From Pseudomonas sp. v388 (GTDB taxonomy: Bacteria > Pseudomonadota > Gammaproteobacteria > Pseudomonadales > Pseudomonadaceae), in NCBI RefSeq assembly GCF_003935425.1, contig NZ_RHQN01000008.1:62001-126000 (forward strand): a stretch of 64,000 nucleotides of DNA, given 5' to 3'. The first letter of the stretch is position 1, and each line of letters starts with the position of its first letter. A model generated the notes under the pieces. The model was given only the letters and a program-made list of their open reading frames with translations. It was not told the DNA's origin and did no database searches. Below, in pieces: positions 17,301-24,745 of the stretch. The position numbers and the translations under genes were made by a program.

Positions 17301-17947
17301 TCGCCGAGAAACACGTCGGCCTGGTTGAAGGCCACGGCGTTGATCGCGTTCTGGAAAGACGGGTAGGTGATGAGTGTGGCGCCGGGGTACAGCGCTTCGA
17401 CCAGCGATGCGGGCAGGTAGTGATAGACCATGCTCAGCCGCATGCCCTTGAGCCCCTCGCTCAGCGAGCGCGTTTCGCCGATGCGGGTGACCAGTACCGG
17501 CTGGTCCACCGCGTAGGGCTGTGAAAGGCGGATATCCCGGTCGACCGCCTCGAAGCCGTTGGCACTGCCCAGCAGGTCGATGCGGCCCTGTTTCAGCGCC
17601 TTCATCGCCGCCTCGCGATTGTCGAAGCGCTGGACCCTCACCGGAAGGTCCAGCGCCCGGGAAATGATGCTGGCGTAGTCGGCCGTGATGCCTTCGTAGT
17701 CACTGCCGGAAAGCGTGATGTCGAACGGCGGATAATCCGGCGCCGACGTTCCCAGGACCAGCTCGCGTTTGCCGCGTACCCATTGCCACTGGCTGTTGTC
17801 CAGCTTCACGTCCATGTGAGCCGGGCTGGAACGCCCCAGCAGGGTGTAGTGATCCGCCGCCTCGAGTAACGGCGCAACCCACGCCAGGCATAAGCCCGTG
17901 GCCAACCAAAATAACAGTTTGTGGCAGCTGGACATCCGGTTTCTCAC
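14315..17947 (-). CDS. rocS2: RocS2-type hybrid sensor histidine kinase (BvgS family)
   Basis: A 1210-residue unorthodox sensor. A signal/anchor segment is followed by two tandem periplasmic substrate-binding (venus-flytrap) domains (about 50-285 and 300-540), a membrane helix near 550-570, a PAS domain (about 590-715), the histidine kinase (ATMSHEIRTPMNAVIG, then an ATPase with DSGIGIS), a receiver (ILIVDDHPANR, VVADCNMPVLNG), and a C-terminal HPt domain (MAHRIKGAARII). This phosphorelay order matches BvgS/EvgS and P. aeruginosa RocS2. The first codon is GTG and overlaps the rocA2 stop (GTGA); an ATG four codons later is a possible alternative start. Neither has a strong ribosome site, which suggests coupling to rocA2. 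Confidence 0.9.
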   Translation of the reverse strand: MRNRMSSCHKLLFWLATGLCLAWVAPLLEAADHYTLLGRSSPAHMDVKLDNSQWQWVRGKRELVLGTSAPDYPPFDITLSGSDYEGITADYASIISRALDLPVRVQRFDNREAAMKALKQGRIDLLGSANGFEAVDRDIRLSQPYAVDQPVLVTRIGETRSLSEGLKGMRLSMVYHYLPASLVEALYPGATLITYPSFQNAINAVAFNQADVFLGDTISTQYIINKGYLNNVQMANFGKHEANGFSFAVSHANAPLLNIVNQILKAIPVDERIDISKRWSAGSDLMVTDQKLQLTPREERWIARHPTVRVVINETYAPLTFFDTNGHFRGVTADLLELVRLRTGLRFEVRRAPGMADMMDQVNLGQADVIGALAASDERQDRLNFSRPYIENSFVLLTLKGERNPTYLQQMDGKRVALIQGSPLLPWLKREHPGIAPVEVDNPFQVLDMLALGRVEGAVTSLLSANYFLSSGIFGQRLQITATVGEEPALISMATSRNALELNSILDKALASIAPQEIAAINNRWRSYAHTGVNWQDYQRLIYQILAGAGLLLLALLAWNAWMRRQIKQREAAERALNDQLEFMRALVDGTPHPIYVRDREGLLRMCNDSYLKAFAARREDVIDKTVIEGVLSNAFEAQEYAADYQHVMATGTAMVQDRTLHIGERLLTIYHWILPFRDSLGEVQGIIGGWIDISERRQLIEQLQAAKEQADNANRAKSTFLATMSHEIRTPMNAVIGMLELALKRADQGELDRGAIEVAYGSANDLLGLIGDILDIARIETGRLTLSPERANLRRLAETVVRVFDGLARQKRLNLVLDLDSRVNTDVLVDPLRFKQILSNLVSNAIKFTSQGQVRITLQAEDGPDPQRMRLTLTVQDSGIGISADDQLRLFEPFSQVDDQTRQSRTGAGLGLVICRNLCQMMGGSLTLDSEPGVGTQVRMTLELTCLDPAGSAPAPLESPPAAGHLLRILIVDDHPANRLLLFQQLSFLGHQCDMAENGAQGLECWLADTYDLVVADCNMPVLNGYDLARQIRRHEQARGAQHCTIWGYTANAQPEEIQRCAEAGMDDCLFKPLTLNTLNEQVAKVTPLERQAPAFNLGSVSSLTGDRPDMVQRLLAQLLRSSQEDRRTLASLDVQRQREQVREMAHRIKGAARIIRASQVIETCERLEAACVTAEGDELVQRQRDVEKAMHRLEEALASQEALAAQAD

Positions 17948-18570
17948 ACTAACGCGTTGCGTTTAGCCATCTCGATAAGTTCTACCAAGGTCCGGGTCTT
18001 TAGTTTCTGCATCAGTCGAGTCTTGTAGGTGCTGACGGTCTTGTTGCTGAGGAACATGCCCTTGGCGATTTCCTTGTTGGAACGGCCTTGGGCAAACAAC
18101 TGCAAGACCATCAATTCCCGATCGTTCACCAACTTGAACAACTCGATTTCGCTGGGTTTGCCATCTTCGCCGATGGCCGGTGCCAATGCCTGACTGGGGA
18201 AGTAATTGTAGCCGGACAATACCGCCTTGACCGAGCTAAGCAGTTCGCTGAGGTCTTCCTGCTTGCACACGTAACCGGCGGCACCGGATTGCATGCAGCG
18301 GATCGCGAACAGGTGCGGCGTCTGCGAGGTGAGCACCAGAATCTTGGAAGGCAGGCCCATGGCGTTGAAGCGGGCCAGCACTTCCAGGCCGTCGAGCTTG
18401 GGGATGCTGATGTCGAGGATGATCAGGTCGGGCATGCATTCGCGCACCATCTGCATCGCGTCCACGCCATTGTCCGTTTCGCCGACCACTTCGTAGTTTT
18501 CGTTTTCCAGCAGCATGCGCACGGCCAGGCGAATGACGGGATGGTCGTCGATGATAAAAACTGAGTTCAT
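17944..18570 (-). CDS. rocA2: RocA2-type response regulator (BvgA/EvgA family, LuxR-type HTH)
   Basis: A 208-residue transcription factor. The receiver domain has the acid pair DD (residues 8-9), phosphoacceptor Asp53 (LIILDISIPKLDG) and the KQED lysine; the C-terminal NarL/LuxR helix-turn-helix reads NKEIAKGMFLSNKTVSTYK. It is the partner of the overlapping rocS2 gene. The pair has the same neighbours (yggL, dgt) as P. aeruginosa rocS2/rocA2, which influences fimbrial and efflux gene expression there. BvgA/EvgA-like half sites lie upstream (18661 and 18820), so autoregulation is plausible. Confidence 0.9.
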   Translation of the reverse strand: MNSVFIIDDHPVIRLAVRMLLENENYEVVGETDNGVDAMQMVRECMPDLIILDISIPKLDGLEVLARFNAMGLPSKILVLTSQTPHLFAIRCMQSGAAGYVCKQEDLSELLSSVKAVLSGYNYFPSQALAPAIGEDGKPSEIELFKLVNDRELMVLQLFAQGRSNKEIAKGMFLSNKTVSTYKTRLMQKLKTRTLVELIEMAKRNALV

Positions 18571-18660
18571 AGTTCAATCCATACAAGCAGCGAAGAAAAC
18601 GCGCACCTTATCTCAGATGTTCAGGCGCGCACATGAAGCGAGTGGGCCGACAGGCATATA

Positions 18661-18675
18661 TAGGAAAGTTCCTAC
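18661..18675. promoter_or_regulatory. Candidate RocA2 (BvgA/EvgA-type) binding palindrome
   Basis: TAGGAAAGTTCCTAC contains a perfect TAGGAA/TTCCTA inverted repeat. Its left half, read in reverse, is TTTCCTA, which fits the BvgA heptad and the EvgA half site TTCYTAC. It lies about 90 bases upstream of the rocA2 start. Binding is inferred from family consensus only. Confidence 0.5.
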
Positions 18676-18819
18676 AGTAATTAGAGTATCGGAGTACGTA
18701 AAAGCCCACGTCCGGGGCAAAATGTTTAAAGGTGTAAACCTGTATGTGCGGCCAATGTTAGTTATGGCGAACAAGCTGTTTATCAAGTTTTGGAATAATC
18801 CGTCACTTGCGCTGCCAAC

Positions 18820-18826
18820 TTCCTAC
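18820..18826 (+). promoter_or_regulatory. Second TTCCTAC half site upstream of rocA2
   Basis: One exact TTCCTAC copy, the same half site as in the palindrome 150 bases away. A single seven-base match is weak evidence on its own. Confidence 0.3.
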
Positions 18827-18883
18827 AACCTTTATTCTCATGGGCCTGGGCATCGGTCGCGAATGACGACTGGACGATCAGAG

Positions 18884-19276
18884 TCAGCCGAACGGGTCGG
18901 CCAGCAGCCGGGCGAGGTCAGGGCCGTGCAGGGGTTTGCTCAGGCAGCCCAGCAGCGGCAAACCGCGTTCGGCGGCCATGTCTTCCAGGGTTTGCAGATA
19001 CGAGTGAGAGAGGCCGCTGAGCACGATGGCCTGGCGCACGTGACCGTGCTGGAAGGCGCGCTCGATCAGGTCGAAGCCCATCAGGTCGGGCAGGCATTGG
19101 TCACACAGCAGCAGGTCGTAGGGTTCCGGGCTGCGTTCCATTGCGTCCATGGCCTCGACGGCGGTCAACGCGGGTGTCAGCAGGAAGTAGCCTTGGTTGT
19201 TGAGCAGGATCTGGGTGGCGATCAACTGGAACGGATGATCCTCCACCAGCAATATCCGCAGGTTGTGTTTGAACAT
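18884..19276 (-). CDS. Single-domain response regulator (receiver only)
   Basis: A 130-residue protein that is only a CheY-like receiver: ILLVEDHPFQL with the acidic pocket, phosphoacceptor Asp59 in LLLCDQCLPDLMG, and the conserved lysine in CLSKPLHGPD. No output domain follows. It lies between rocS2-rocA2 and dgt on the same strand, so it may tune the RocS2 phosphorelay by accepting or draining phosphate from its HPt domain; that role is inference. The ATG at 19274-19276 is chosen because the receiver begins immediately after it; the open frame extends about 80 codons upstream but that part has no protein-like features. Confidence 0.8.
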   Translation of the reverse strand: MFKHNLRILLVEDHPFQLIATQILLNNQGYFLLTPALTAVEAMDAMERSPEPYDLLLCDQCLPDLMGFDLIERAFQHGHVRQAIVLSGLSHSYLQTLEDMAAERGLPLLGCLSKPLHGPDLARLLADPFG

Positions 19277-19502
19277 GGGGCATCCGAGGCAACGGCCGTC
19301 CGTGACGGTACTGTACGAATCGGGTCGGATCGGCAGGCATCCTGCCGCGCCGGAAGCAGTGGGGCGGGCAATGGGATAACGCGCCGACGCGGCAGTTAGG
19401 TGCCGGATTATTGGGGAGTCGAGGCGGTCCGGCGATAGGACGTTTCTGACAATGCTGTAGGGAAGGTCTGAAGTTTTAGTGTGTCGTTCACCTGAACCAG
19501 TA

Positions 19503-19533
19503 CCGCGACGGTATTTTTCAACCACCGTCGCGG
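19503..19533 (-). terminator. Hairpin downstream of dgt, possible terminator
   Basis: CCGCGACGGT and ACCGTCGCGG form a perfect ten-pair stem with an 11-base loop, about 20 bases after the dgt stop on the minus strand. There is no T-run after the stem, so it could instead be an mRNA-stabilising structure. Confidence 0.4.
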
Positions 19534-19552
19534 CTCGGTTCTGCGTTGAGGC

Positions 19553-20893
19553 TCAGACGTGTCCTGCACCACCCGTCATCTCGCGAGCCATCTCGCTGGC
19601 GTAGCTATCGGTCATGCCGGCAATGAAGTCGATCATGCGCAGGAAGGAGGCGTGCAGCGGCGCTTCCGGGCTCGGCGCGCTGTTACCCAGCAGGTCGAGA
19701 ATGCGGCGGTGCTTGAACGAAGGCGTGCGCCCGCCGAACTGCTCCACGGCCGCGCCGCAGAACGCATTGAGCAGCACTTCCAGCGTGGTATAGGCGCCGA
19801 TTTCGTGCAGCGTCTTGCGCTTGTCCTGGAAGATTTTCTTGCGGGCCATGTCCTTGGCGCTCAGCACGCAACGCTTGGCCGGGCCGTGCATATGCTCGAC
19901 CAGGTCGCCGTGCAGCGTACCCGCCAGCAATGCGTCCTGCTGTTCCACGAAGGCGCGGGCGGCGGCGTTGGTCAAATGTTCGATGGCCTTGCCGCGCAGG
20001 ATTGCCAATTTGCGCCGGCGCGAGTCGCCCGGCCCCAGCTGGCGATAGGTTTCCGGGAGGTCATCGCCCACCAGGCTCAGCAGCAGAGATTCGACCTCGG
20101 CGTATTCGAGCAGGTCCATTTCCAGGCCGTCTTCGAGGTCGATCAGCGCGTAGCAGATGTCATCGGCGGCCTCCATCAGGTAAACCAACGGGTGACGCGC
20201 CCAGCGCTCGTCTTCCAGTTGCGGCATGCCCAACCGCGAAGCGATCTGTTCCAGAATCGGCAGCTCGCTCTGGTAACAGCCGAACTTGTGTTTCTTGTAG
20301 CCCAGCGAGTCGGCATGCCGCGCCGTCCACGGGTATTTGAGGTAAGTGCCCAGGGTGGCGTAGGTCAGCCGCGTGCCGCCGTCGAAATGGTGGTATTCGA
20401 GTTGGGTGAGCACGCGAAAACCCTGTGCGTTGCCTTCGAAATTGAGGAAGTCGTTGCGCTCGGTCTCGCTCATCGCATCGAGCCAGCCGCGCCCGGCGGC
20501 CTGGGCGAACCAGTTGCGGATGGCATCTTCGCCGGAATGGCCGAACGGTGGGTTACCGATGTCGTGGGCCAGGCAGGCCGACTGCACGACCATGCCCAGA
20601 TCGCTGGGGTCGCACCAGTCGGGCAGGGCGCCACGCAGGGTTTCGCCGACCCGCATGCCCAGCGACCGCCCGACGCAGCTGACTTCCAGCGAGTGGGTCA
20701 GGCGCGTGTGGATGTGGTCGTTGCTCGACACCGGGTGCACCTGGGTCTTGCGGCCCAGGCGGCGAAACGCACCGGAAAAGATGATACGGTCGTGATCTTT
20801 ATGAAACGGGCTGCGCCCCAGTTCTTCAGGGCTGTGCAAGGTCTTGCCCAAGCGTTCGCGGTTAAGCAGGGTTTGCCAATCCAAGGCGGTCAC
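19553..20893 (-). CDS. dgt: Deoxyguanosinetriphosphate triphosphohydrolase
   Basis: A 446-residue HD-domain enzyme that splits dGTP into deoxyguanosine and triphosphate and so adjusts dNTP pools. The metal ligands are in [11 protein letters not shown] and [15 protein letters not shown]; the substrate-binding N-terminal [20 protein letters not shown] and the downstream [13 protein letters not shown] are family-typical. The length fits the type 2 subfamily common in Pseudomonas. It is transcribed toward the receiver gene and flanked by the yqjDEK-like operon on the upstream side. Confidence 0.94.
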   Translation of the reverse strand: MTALDWQTLLNRERLGKTLHSPEELGRSPFHKDHDRIIFSGAFRRLGRKTQVHPVSSNDHIHTRLTHSLEVSCVGRSLGMRVGETLRGALPDWCDPSDLGMVVQSACLAHDIGNPPFGHSGEDAIRNWFAQAAGRGWLDAMSETERNDFLNFEGNAQGFRVLTQLEYHHFDGGTRLTYATLGTYLKYPWTARHADSLGYKKHKFGCYQSELPILEQIASRLGMPQLEDERWARHPLVYLMEAADDICYALIDLEDGLEMDLLEYAEVESLLLSLVGDDLPETYRQLGPGDSRRRKLAILRGKAIEHLTNAAARAFVEQQDALLAGTLHGDLVEHMHGPAKRCVLSAKDMARKKIFQDKRKTLHEIGAYTTLEVLLNAFCGAAVEQFGGRTPSFKHRRILDLLGNSAPSPEAPLHASFLRMIDFIAGMTDSYASEMAREMTGGAGHV

Positions 20894-20996
20894 TCCGTCA
20901 GTCGTATGGGGTTAGCTTCGCGGTTAGACCTGCCGTGCGCAAGGCTTGTCGACAAGTCCGCCCGGATACGGTGCTGCCGATGATCGCTGCGTGATG

Positions 20997-21032
20997 AAAA
21001 ATGCCCGCCGCGGCAGGGCCGGAGCGGGCATT
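20997..21032 (-). terminator. Intrinsic terminator after the yqjDEK-like operon
   Basis: Minus-strand TGCCCGC and GCGGGCA pair around a GC-rich inner stem and are followed by TTTTTC. It begins 30 bases after the last stop codon of the operon. Confidence 0.85.
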
Positions 21033-21061
21033 GGAGGTGTTGCAGGCGAAAGGTCGCAGGG

Positions 21062-21412
21062 TCAGGGCTTGCGTGCGCGATTGGCGACGGCCACCTTGAT
21101 CAATGGCAACAGGGTAACGCCCAGTTTCACCAGGCTGCCGACGGTACTGGCCTTGTGCGAATGGCGGGTCTTGGCGGCCCGCCCGCTGAACAGGCCAAGG
21201 ATCGCCGCGACGCCCACGCCCCACAGCGGCGCATGGCGCACGCCCAACGCGCCTTTCCAGTCGCTGCGCATGCCGCGAAAGCGCTGCAACGGCTGCAACA
21301 GGTGAGTCGATTCGTGACGAATCTCCTGGCGATGCATTTCCATGCGCAGGCGAATCAGCGCCTTGCGCAGCTCACGTCGGGTATTGCCTTGATGGGACTT
21401 GGGTTCGCTCAT
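21062..21412 (-). CDS. YqjK-like hypothetical protein
   Basis: A 116-residue basic protein with a charged N-terminal half (RRELRKALIRLRMEMHRQEIRHES) and one or two hydrophobic segments (WGVGVAAILGLF and VKLGVTLLPLIKVAV). It overlaps the preceding gene by four bases (ATGA) and closes the three-gene operon. Position and composition match the third gene of yqjD-yqjE-yqjK clusters, but sequence similarity to E. coli YqjK is not something I can confirm by eye. Confidence 0.7.
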   Translation of the reverse strand: MSEPKSHQGNTRRELRKALIRLRMEMHRQEIRHESTHLLQPLQRFRGMRSDWKGALGVRHAPLWGVGVAAILGLFSGRAAKTRHSHKASTVGSLVKLGVTLLPLIKVAVANRARKP

Positions 21413-21801
21413 GGCAGCAGTCGCTCCCGGTCATTGGCCAGCTCTTCCAGGGTCGCGCTGAAGGGCGAGGATTCATCGAAGATCGCCGCCTTCAGGCGCA
21501 GCCCGCAGAACACCGCGGCCAGGAAGTAGAACACGCACAGACCGACGATGCCGGCCACCCGATAACTGTCCCACAGCAGGATCAGCAGCAGAGCCGACAG
21601 ACCGGTCAGCAGCAGCAGCGCGAAAACCAGCGCCAGCCCGGCAAACAACAGCAGGCTGACGGTCCGGGCTTTCTGTTCCTGCAATTCGATGCCCAGCAGC
21701 TCGACATGGCTGTGCAGCAGCCCGAGGAACGCAGCGCCCAGGCGCCGCGGCGATGAACCTTGGCCAGCCGGTGGCGGCCCTGAATCCGTTCCGAGTGTCA
21801 T
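21409..21801 (-). CDS. YqjE / phage holin family membrane protein
   Basis: A 130-residue inner-membrane protein with two long hydrophobic helices (about 47-75 and 83-103) after a short cytoplasmic segment (LGLLHSHVELLGIELQEQK), the pattern of the YqjE (Actinobacteriota/proteobacterial holin superfamily III) family. It lies three bases after the DUF883 gene and overlaps the next gene. In other bacteria this protein is encoded with YqjD; the shared job is unknown, and a membrane partner role is likely. Confidence 0.82.
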   Translation of the reverse strand: MTLGTDSGPPPAGQGSSPRRLGAAFLGLLHSHVELLGIELQEQKARTVSLLLFAGLALVFALLLLTGLSALLLILLWDSYRVAGIVGLCVFYFLAAVFCGLRLKAAIFDESSPFSATLEELANDRERLLP

Positions 21802-21804
21802 GAC

Positions 21805-22119
21805 TTAACGCCTTGTCAGCAGCAGACCCAGCAGGAAACCCGCGCCAGCGGCGATACCTACCGATTGCCATGGTTTGGCTTGTACGTACTCTTCCGTCGC
21901 AACGATGGCAGCCTCGCCACGCAAGCGCACCGATTCTTCAGTCACCTTCAGGGTTTCCTTGGCGCGTAGCAGGCTTTCGCGGATCTGGTCGCGAAGCTCG
22001 TCTGCCTGCTCACCGGCCAGAGAGGCGGTGTGTTCGAGCAGCTTTTCGGTGTCGGCAACCAGTGTCTGAAAGTCCGCCTTCAGGATTTCCTGGGCATTGA
22101 GTGCGGTTTGGCTAGGCAT
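21805..22119 (-). CDS. DUF883 family protein (YqjD/ElaB-like, membrane-anchored ribosome binder)
   Basis: A 104-residue protein with a long helical cytoplasmic part (residues 1-80, with heptad-like EKLLEHTASLAGEQADELRDQ) and a glycine-rich C-terminal membrane helix ending in GFLLGLLLTRR, the hallmark of the YqjD/ElaB/YgaM family. In E. coli YqjD localises ribosomes to the inner membrane in stationary phase. It is the first gene of a tight operon. With rmf and yggL nearby, the area is rich in dormant-ribosome functions. Confidence 0.88.
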   Translation of the reverse strand: MPSQTALNAQEILKADFQTLVADTEKLLEHTASLAGEQADELRDQIRESLLRAKETLKVTEESVRLRGEAAIVATEEYVQAKPWQSVGIAAGAGFLLGLLLTRR

Positions 22120-22437
22120 GGTTCTCTCCGTTAGGTGACTGTATGGAGGCTTCGAGTGCAGCCGATTCCATAAGGTTCATTCCAATTGCGTCCTGCACGG
22201 CAGCGCGGTTTGCTCGCTGCGGCAATGCAATAACCGGGGTAACTGTACTGCACTTTCCGACGAGGCGAGCTAAAGGTTCCGGGCCAGGGTGTCGATGACC
22301 CGGTGATTCTCGAAATGACGAGGTTCCGGATCGAGGCGGTTTGACTATGCTCAACCACGATTTGGGACGGTTGCCGGCTCGGATTCTGGTGGTACCGCGT
22401 GGTCATGTCGATGACGCGGTCAGTGATGGAGATGGGC
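22120..22437. other. Gene-free divergent promoter region
   Basis: The 318 bases lie between the divergent yqjD-like and acyltransferase genes. I see no open frame with protein-like character and no clear operator. Promoters for both sides are expected here but cannot be placed with confidence. Confidence 0.5.
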
Positions 22438-23520
22438 ATGGAGCGGCTGTATTCCCTGCAAGGGCTCAGGGGCGTGGCGGTGCTGGGCGTGGTGCTGTTT
22501 CACATGATGTCGGTGGAAGCGAAGTTTTCCGCAGGAGACATCCTGCTGCCGGGTTTTCTCGACTTCTTTCAACTGGGCGTCGATCTGTTTTTCGTCATCA
22601 GTGGTTTTGTGATGGTGATCGTCAGTCGCGGGCGCTTCCAGAACGGTGTCGAAGCGCAGCGCTTTCTGTTCAATCGCGTGTCGCGGATCTACCCCACGTA
22701 CTGGTTGTACTTTTTCATCACCCTGGCGGTGTACCTGGTGCAGCCGACGCTGGTCAACAGCGGCCACGGTTCCTCGAACCTGTTGATGTCGTTCCTGCTG
22801 CTGCCCAGCGACAAGGTCTTGCTGGTGATGGTCGCCTGGTCGCTGGTGTTCGAGCTGTGGTTCTACGTGGTGTTTTCCGCGTTTCTTGTGCTGCGTGAAC
22901 GTCGCCTGCCGGTGGCGCTGGGGATCTGGGCCGCCGTGCTGGTGGTTTTCAATACGCTGTTCGACTGGCAGGACCACGGCCCGGCGCTGAAGATCATCCT
23001 GCACCCGTACGCCCTGGAGTTCATCGCCGGCGCGCTGCTGGCACTGTTCTTCTACAGCCGCCATAGCGCCCGCATCCCCACCACCGCCGTCTGGACACTG
23101 CTGGTCGGCGCGGTGGTCGTGGCCACTGCGCTCATTGGCTGGCTGCGCCTGTATGACAGCCAAGGCTTGCCGCGCATGCTGTCGGTGGGTGCCACGTTCG
23201 GTGCGCTGGTGCTGGCCCTGGCGCTGCTCGAACGACGTGGCAACATCGCGATGCCGAAATTTCTGGTGGCGGTCGGCGACATGTCCTACACCGTGTATTT
23301 GTCGCATCTGCTGGTACTGGGTGTGATCGGGCGCGCCTGGGCGATGCTCGGCGCCTGGCCGCATACGTTGCTGGATAACCTGTTGTTCGCCGTGCTGATG
23401 ATGGCGGCAGTGGTGTGCTACGGCTGGGTCGGATACCGCGGGTTCGAGAAGCCGGTGCTGGACCGCGCCAACGCGTTGAGCAAACGGCGCTTTAAAACCG
23501 GCGCGCTGGGCACCGGCTGA
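22438..23520 (+). CDS. Acyltransferase family 3 membrane protein (OafA/YrhL type)
   Basis: A 360-residue integral membrane protein with about ten helices that transfers acyl groups, usually acetyl, to surface polysaccharides. Family motifs are LRGVAVLGVVLFH with the catalytic histidine (about residue 22), FQLGVDLFFVISGFVM, and RVSRIYPTYWLY. The start at 22438 is chosen among several in-frame ATG codons because GGAG lies six bases upstream. The substrate is not evident; no O-antigen cluster is adjacent, and the next gene encodes a PAP2-like membrane protein, so a cell-envelope role is likely. Confidence 0.88.
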   Translation: MERLYSLQGLRGVAVLGVVLFHMMSVEAKFSAGDILLPGFLDFFQLGVDLFFVISGFVMVIVSRGRFQNGVEAQRFLFNRVSRIYPTYWLYFFITLAVYLVQPTLVNSGHGSSNLLMSFLLLPSDKVLLVMVAWSLVFELWFYVVFSAFLVLRERRLPVALGIWAAVLVVFNTLFDWQDHGPALKIILHPYALEFIAGALLALFFYSRHSARIPTTAVWTLLVGAVVVATALIGWLRLYDSQGLPRMLSVGATFGALVLALALLERRGNIAMPKFLVAVGDMSYTVYLSHLLVLGVIGRAWAMLGAWPHTLLDNLLFAVLMMAAVVCYGWVGYRGFEKPVLDRANALSKRRFKTGALGTG

Positions 23521-23601
23521 TAGAAAACCATGTGTGGCGGCTTGCGTCCGGCTTTTGTTGTGATGCGCAGTTGAACGCTCTCGACGACAGAGGCTTGAAG
23601 G

Positions 23602-24222
23602 ATGGGATTACAGACGCTTACGCCGTACGGTGGCATCTCGGTGATGCTGCCCGCCGCCTTGGTGATCGCCGTATGGCTGTGGATGACCCGCTCCCGGCGG
23701 TCGGCCTTGTTGTGGGGCGTCACGCTGCTGGTGACCTACTCGGTGGTGGTGATCAGCAAGGTGCTGTTCAAAGGCTGGGGCGTGGCGCTGGAAAGCCTGG
23801 GGATCTACGTCCTCAGTGGGCATGCGATGAACATGTGCCTGATGCTGCCGGTCGGCCTCAGCCTGCTGGCGCGGCAGATTCGTCCTTCACTGCGCTGGCC
23901 GGCGGCGGGAGTGGGGCTGGTGCTGGGGGTGCTGTTCGCAACGTTTTGCGTCGCGCCGTTCATTCATCCACTGCCCGAAGCACTGGCCGGCGCACTGCTG
24001 GGTTGCACGGCGGCGTGTCTGTTCCTCGCCAGCCTGGAAAACCTCACCACCGGGCGGATTCCCTCTGCCGCGGTGGTCGCCGGTCTGCTGTTCATCGCCA
24101 TCAGCAGCAACGCCACTCAGCTCAATGCCGAACGATTGCTCGACCGGATTTCCATGAAGATGTCAGGCTCCGACCGGGCGTTCCGTCAGCCGGACTGGCG
24201 CTCGCCCAGCGAATCGCTCTAG
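23602..24222 (+). CDS. PAP2-like membrane protein with incomplete active site
   Basis: A 206-residue protein with about six membrane helices. It resembles PAP2-type lipid phosphatases: a lysine region (SKVLFKGWG), the SGH motif (YVLSGHAMN, about residue 73) and a late histidine segment (FIHPLPEALAG). In active enzymes these read KxxxxxxRP, PSGH and SRxxxxxHxxxD; here the first arginine-proline pair, the third-motif arginine position and the aspartate (E instead) deviate. It may be a diverged or non-catalytic member. The ATG at 23602 has GAAGG just upstream. Confidence 0.68.
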   Translation: MGLQTLTPYGGISVMLPAALVIAVWLWMTRSRRSALLWGVTLLVTYSVVVISKVLFKGWGVALESLGIYVLSGHAMNMCLMLPVGLSLLARQIRPSLRWPAAGVGLVLGVLFATFCVAPFIHPLPEALAGALLGCTAACLFLASLENLTTGRIPSAAVVAGLLFIAISSNATQLNAERLLDRISMKMSGSDRAFRQPDWRSPSESL

Positions 24223-24312
24223 ACCGGCGCCGGTCAGGCTTTGCCTCGACGACGGGACGGTGCGGGCATAGAATGTCCGCCCCGGTTTTTATCCCTGCCT
24301 GAGGATGCGTCG

Positions 24313-24552
24313 ATGCTTCCTGAATGCCAGCTGTTAGGTACCTTGGGTTGTCACCTGTGCGAGGCTGCCGAGGCAGAACTGCTGCCCTTCGTCGAGCGGG
24401 GGCTGCTGGTGGAACTGGTGGATATCGTCGAAGACGTTCGTCATTACGACGTTTACAGCCTGCGCATTCCGGTGCTGCGTCGGGTGGACACCGGCGATGA
24501 ACTCGACTGGCCCTTCGAAGCGCCCCAAGTGGCGTCCTTTCTCAGTAAGTAA
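24313..24552 (+). CDS. Glutaredoxin family protein (DUF836-like)
   Basis: A 79-residue thioredoxin-fold protein. The redox pair CHLC appears at residues 13-16 (TLGCHLCEAAE), and the cis-proline is in YSLRIPVLRR, followed by a short C-terminal helix (APQVASFLS). This small group of glutaredoxin-like proteins has no assigned substrate. The start at 24313 follows GAGGATGCGTCG. It stands alone between a membrane protein gene and a transporter gene. Confidence 0.85.
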   Translation: MLPECQLLGTLGCHLCEAAEAELLPFVERGLLVELVDIVEDVRHYDVYSLRIPVLRRVDTGDELDWPFEAPQVASFLSK

Positions 24553-24745
24553 GTGTCGGGCGCCGCGTCGTTTGCGTCCTAAAGCGACCTTGGGGTGTCT
24601 GTGCCATTGCAAGGCATTGCGGCCGGATCGGAACTTGCGTAGGTTCGAGCCTGCAGCTGCGCCGTCACCCGGCAAGGCGCGCGGCAGCCGCGGCGCCCTG
24701 TTGCGCTCTCTCTCTTCAATCTGAATACACCGCCAAGGAAGCCCG

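Larger units (their letters stand above)
18571..18883 (-). other. Gene-free region upstream of rocA2
   Basis: These 313 bases are richer in A+T than their surroundings and hold no credible gene. They contain the palindrome at 18661-18675 and a further half site at 18820-18826 (both listed separately), so they probably carry the rocA2 promoter. Confidence 0.6.

Noticed and set aside
19277-19525. N-terminal extension of the receiver protein
   Set aside because: About 80 low-complexity residues without a recognisable domain; the receiver fold starts at the internal ATG.
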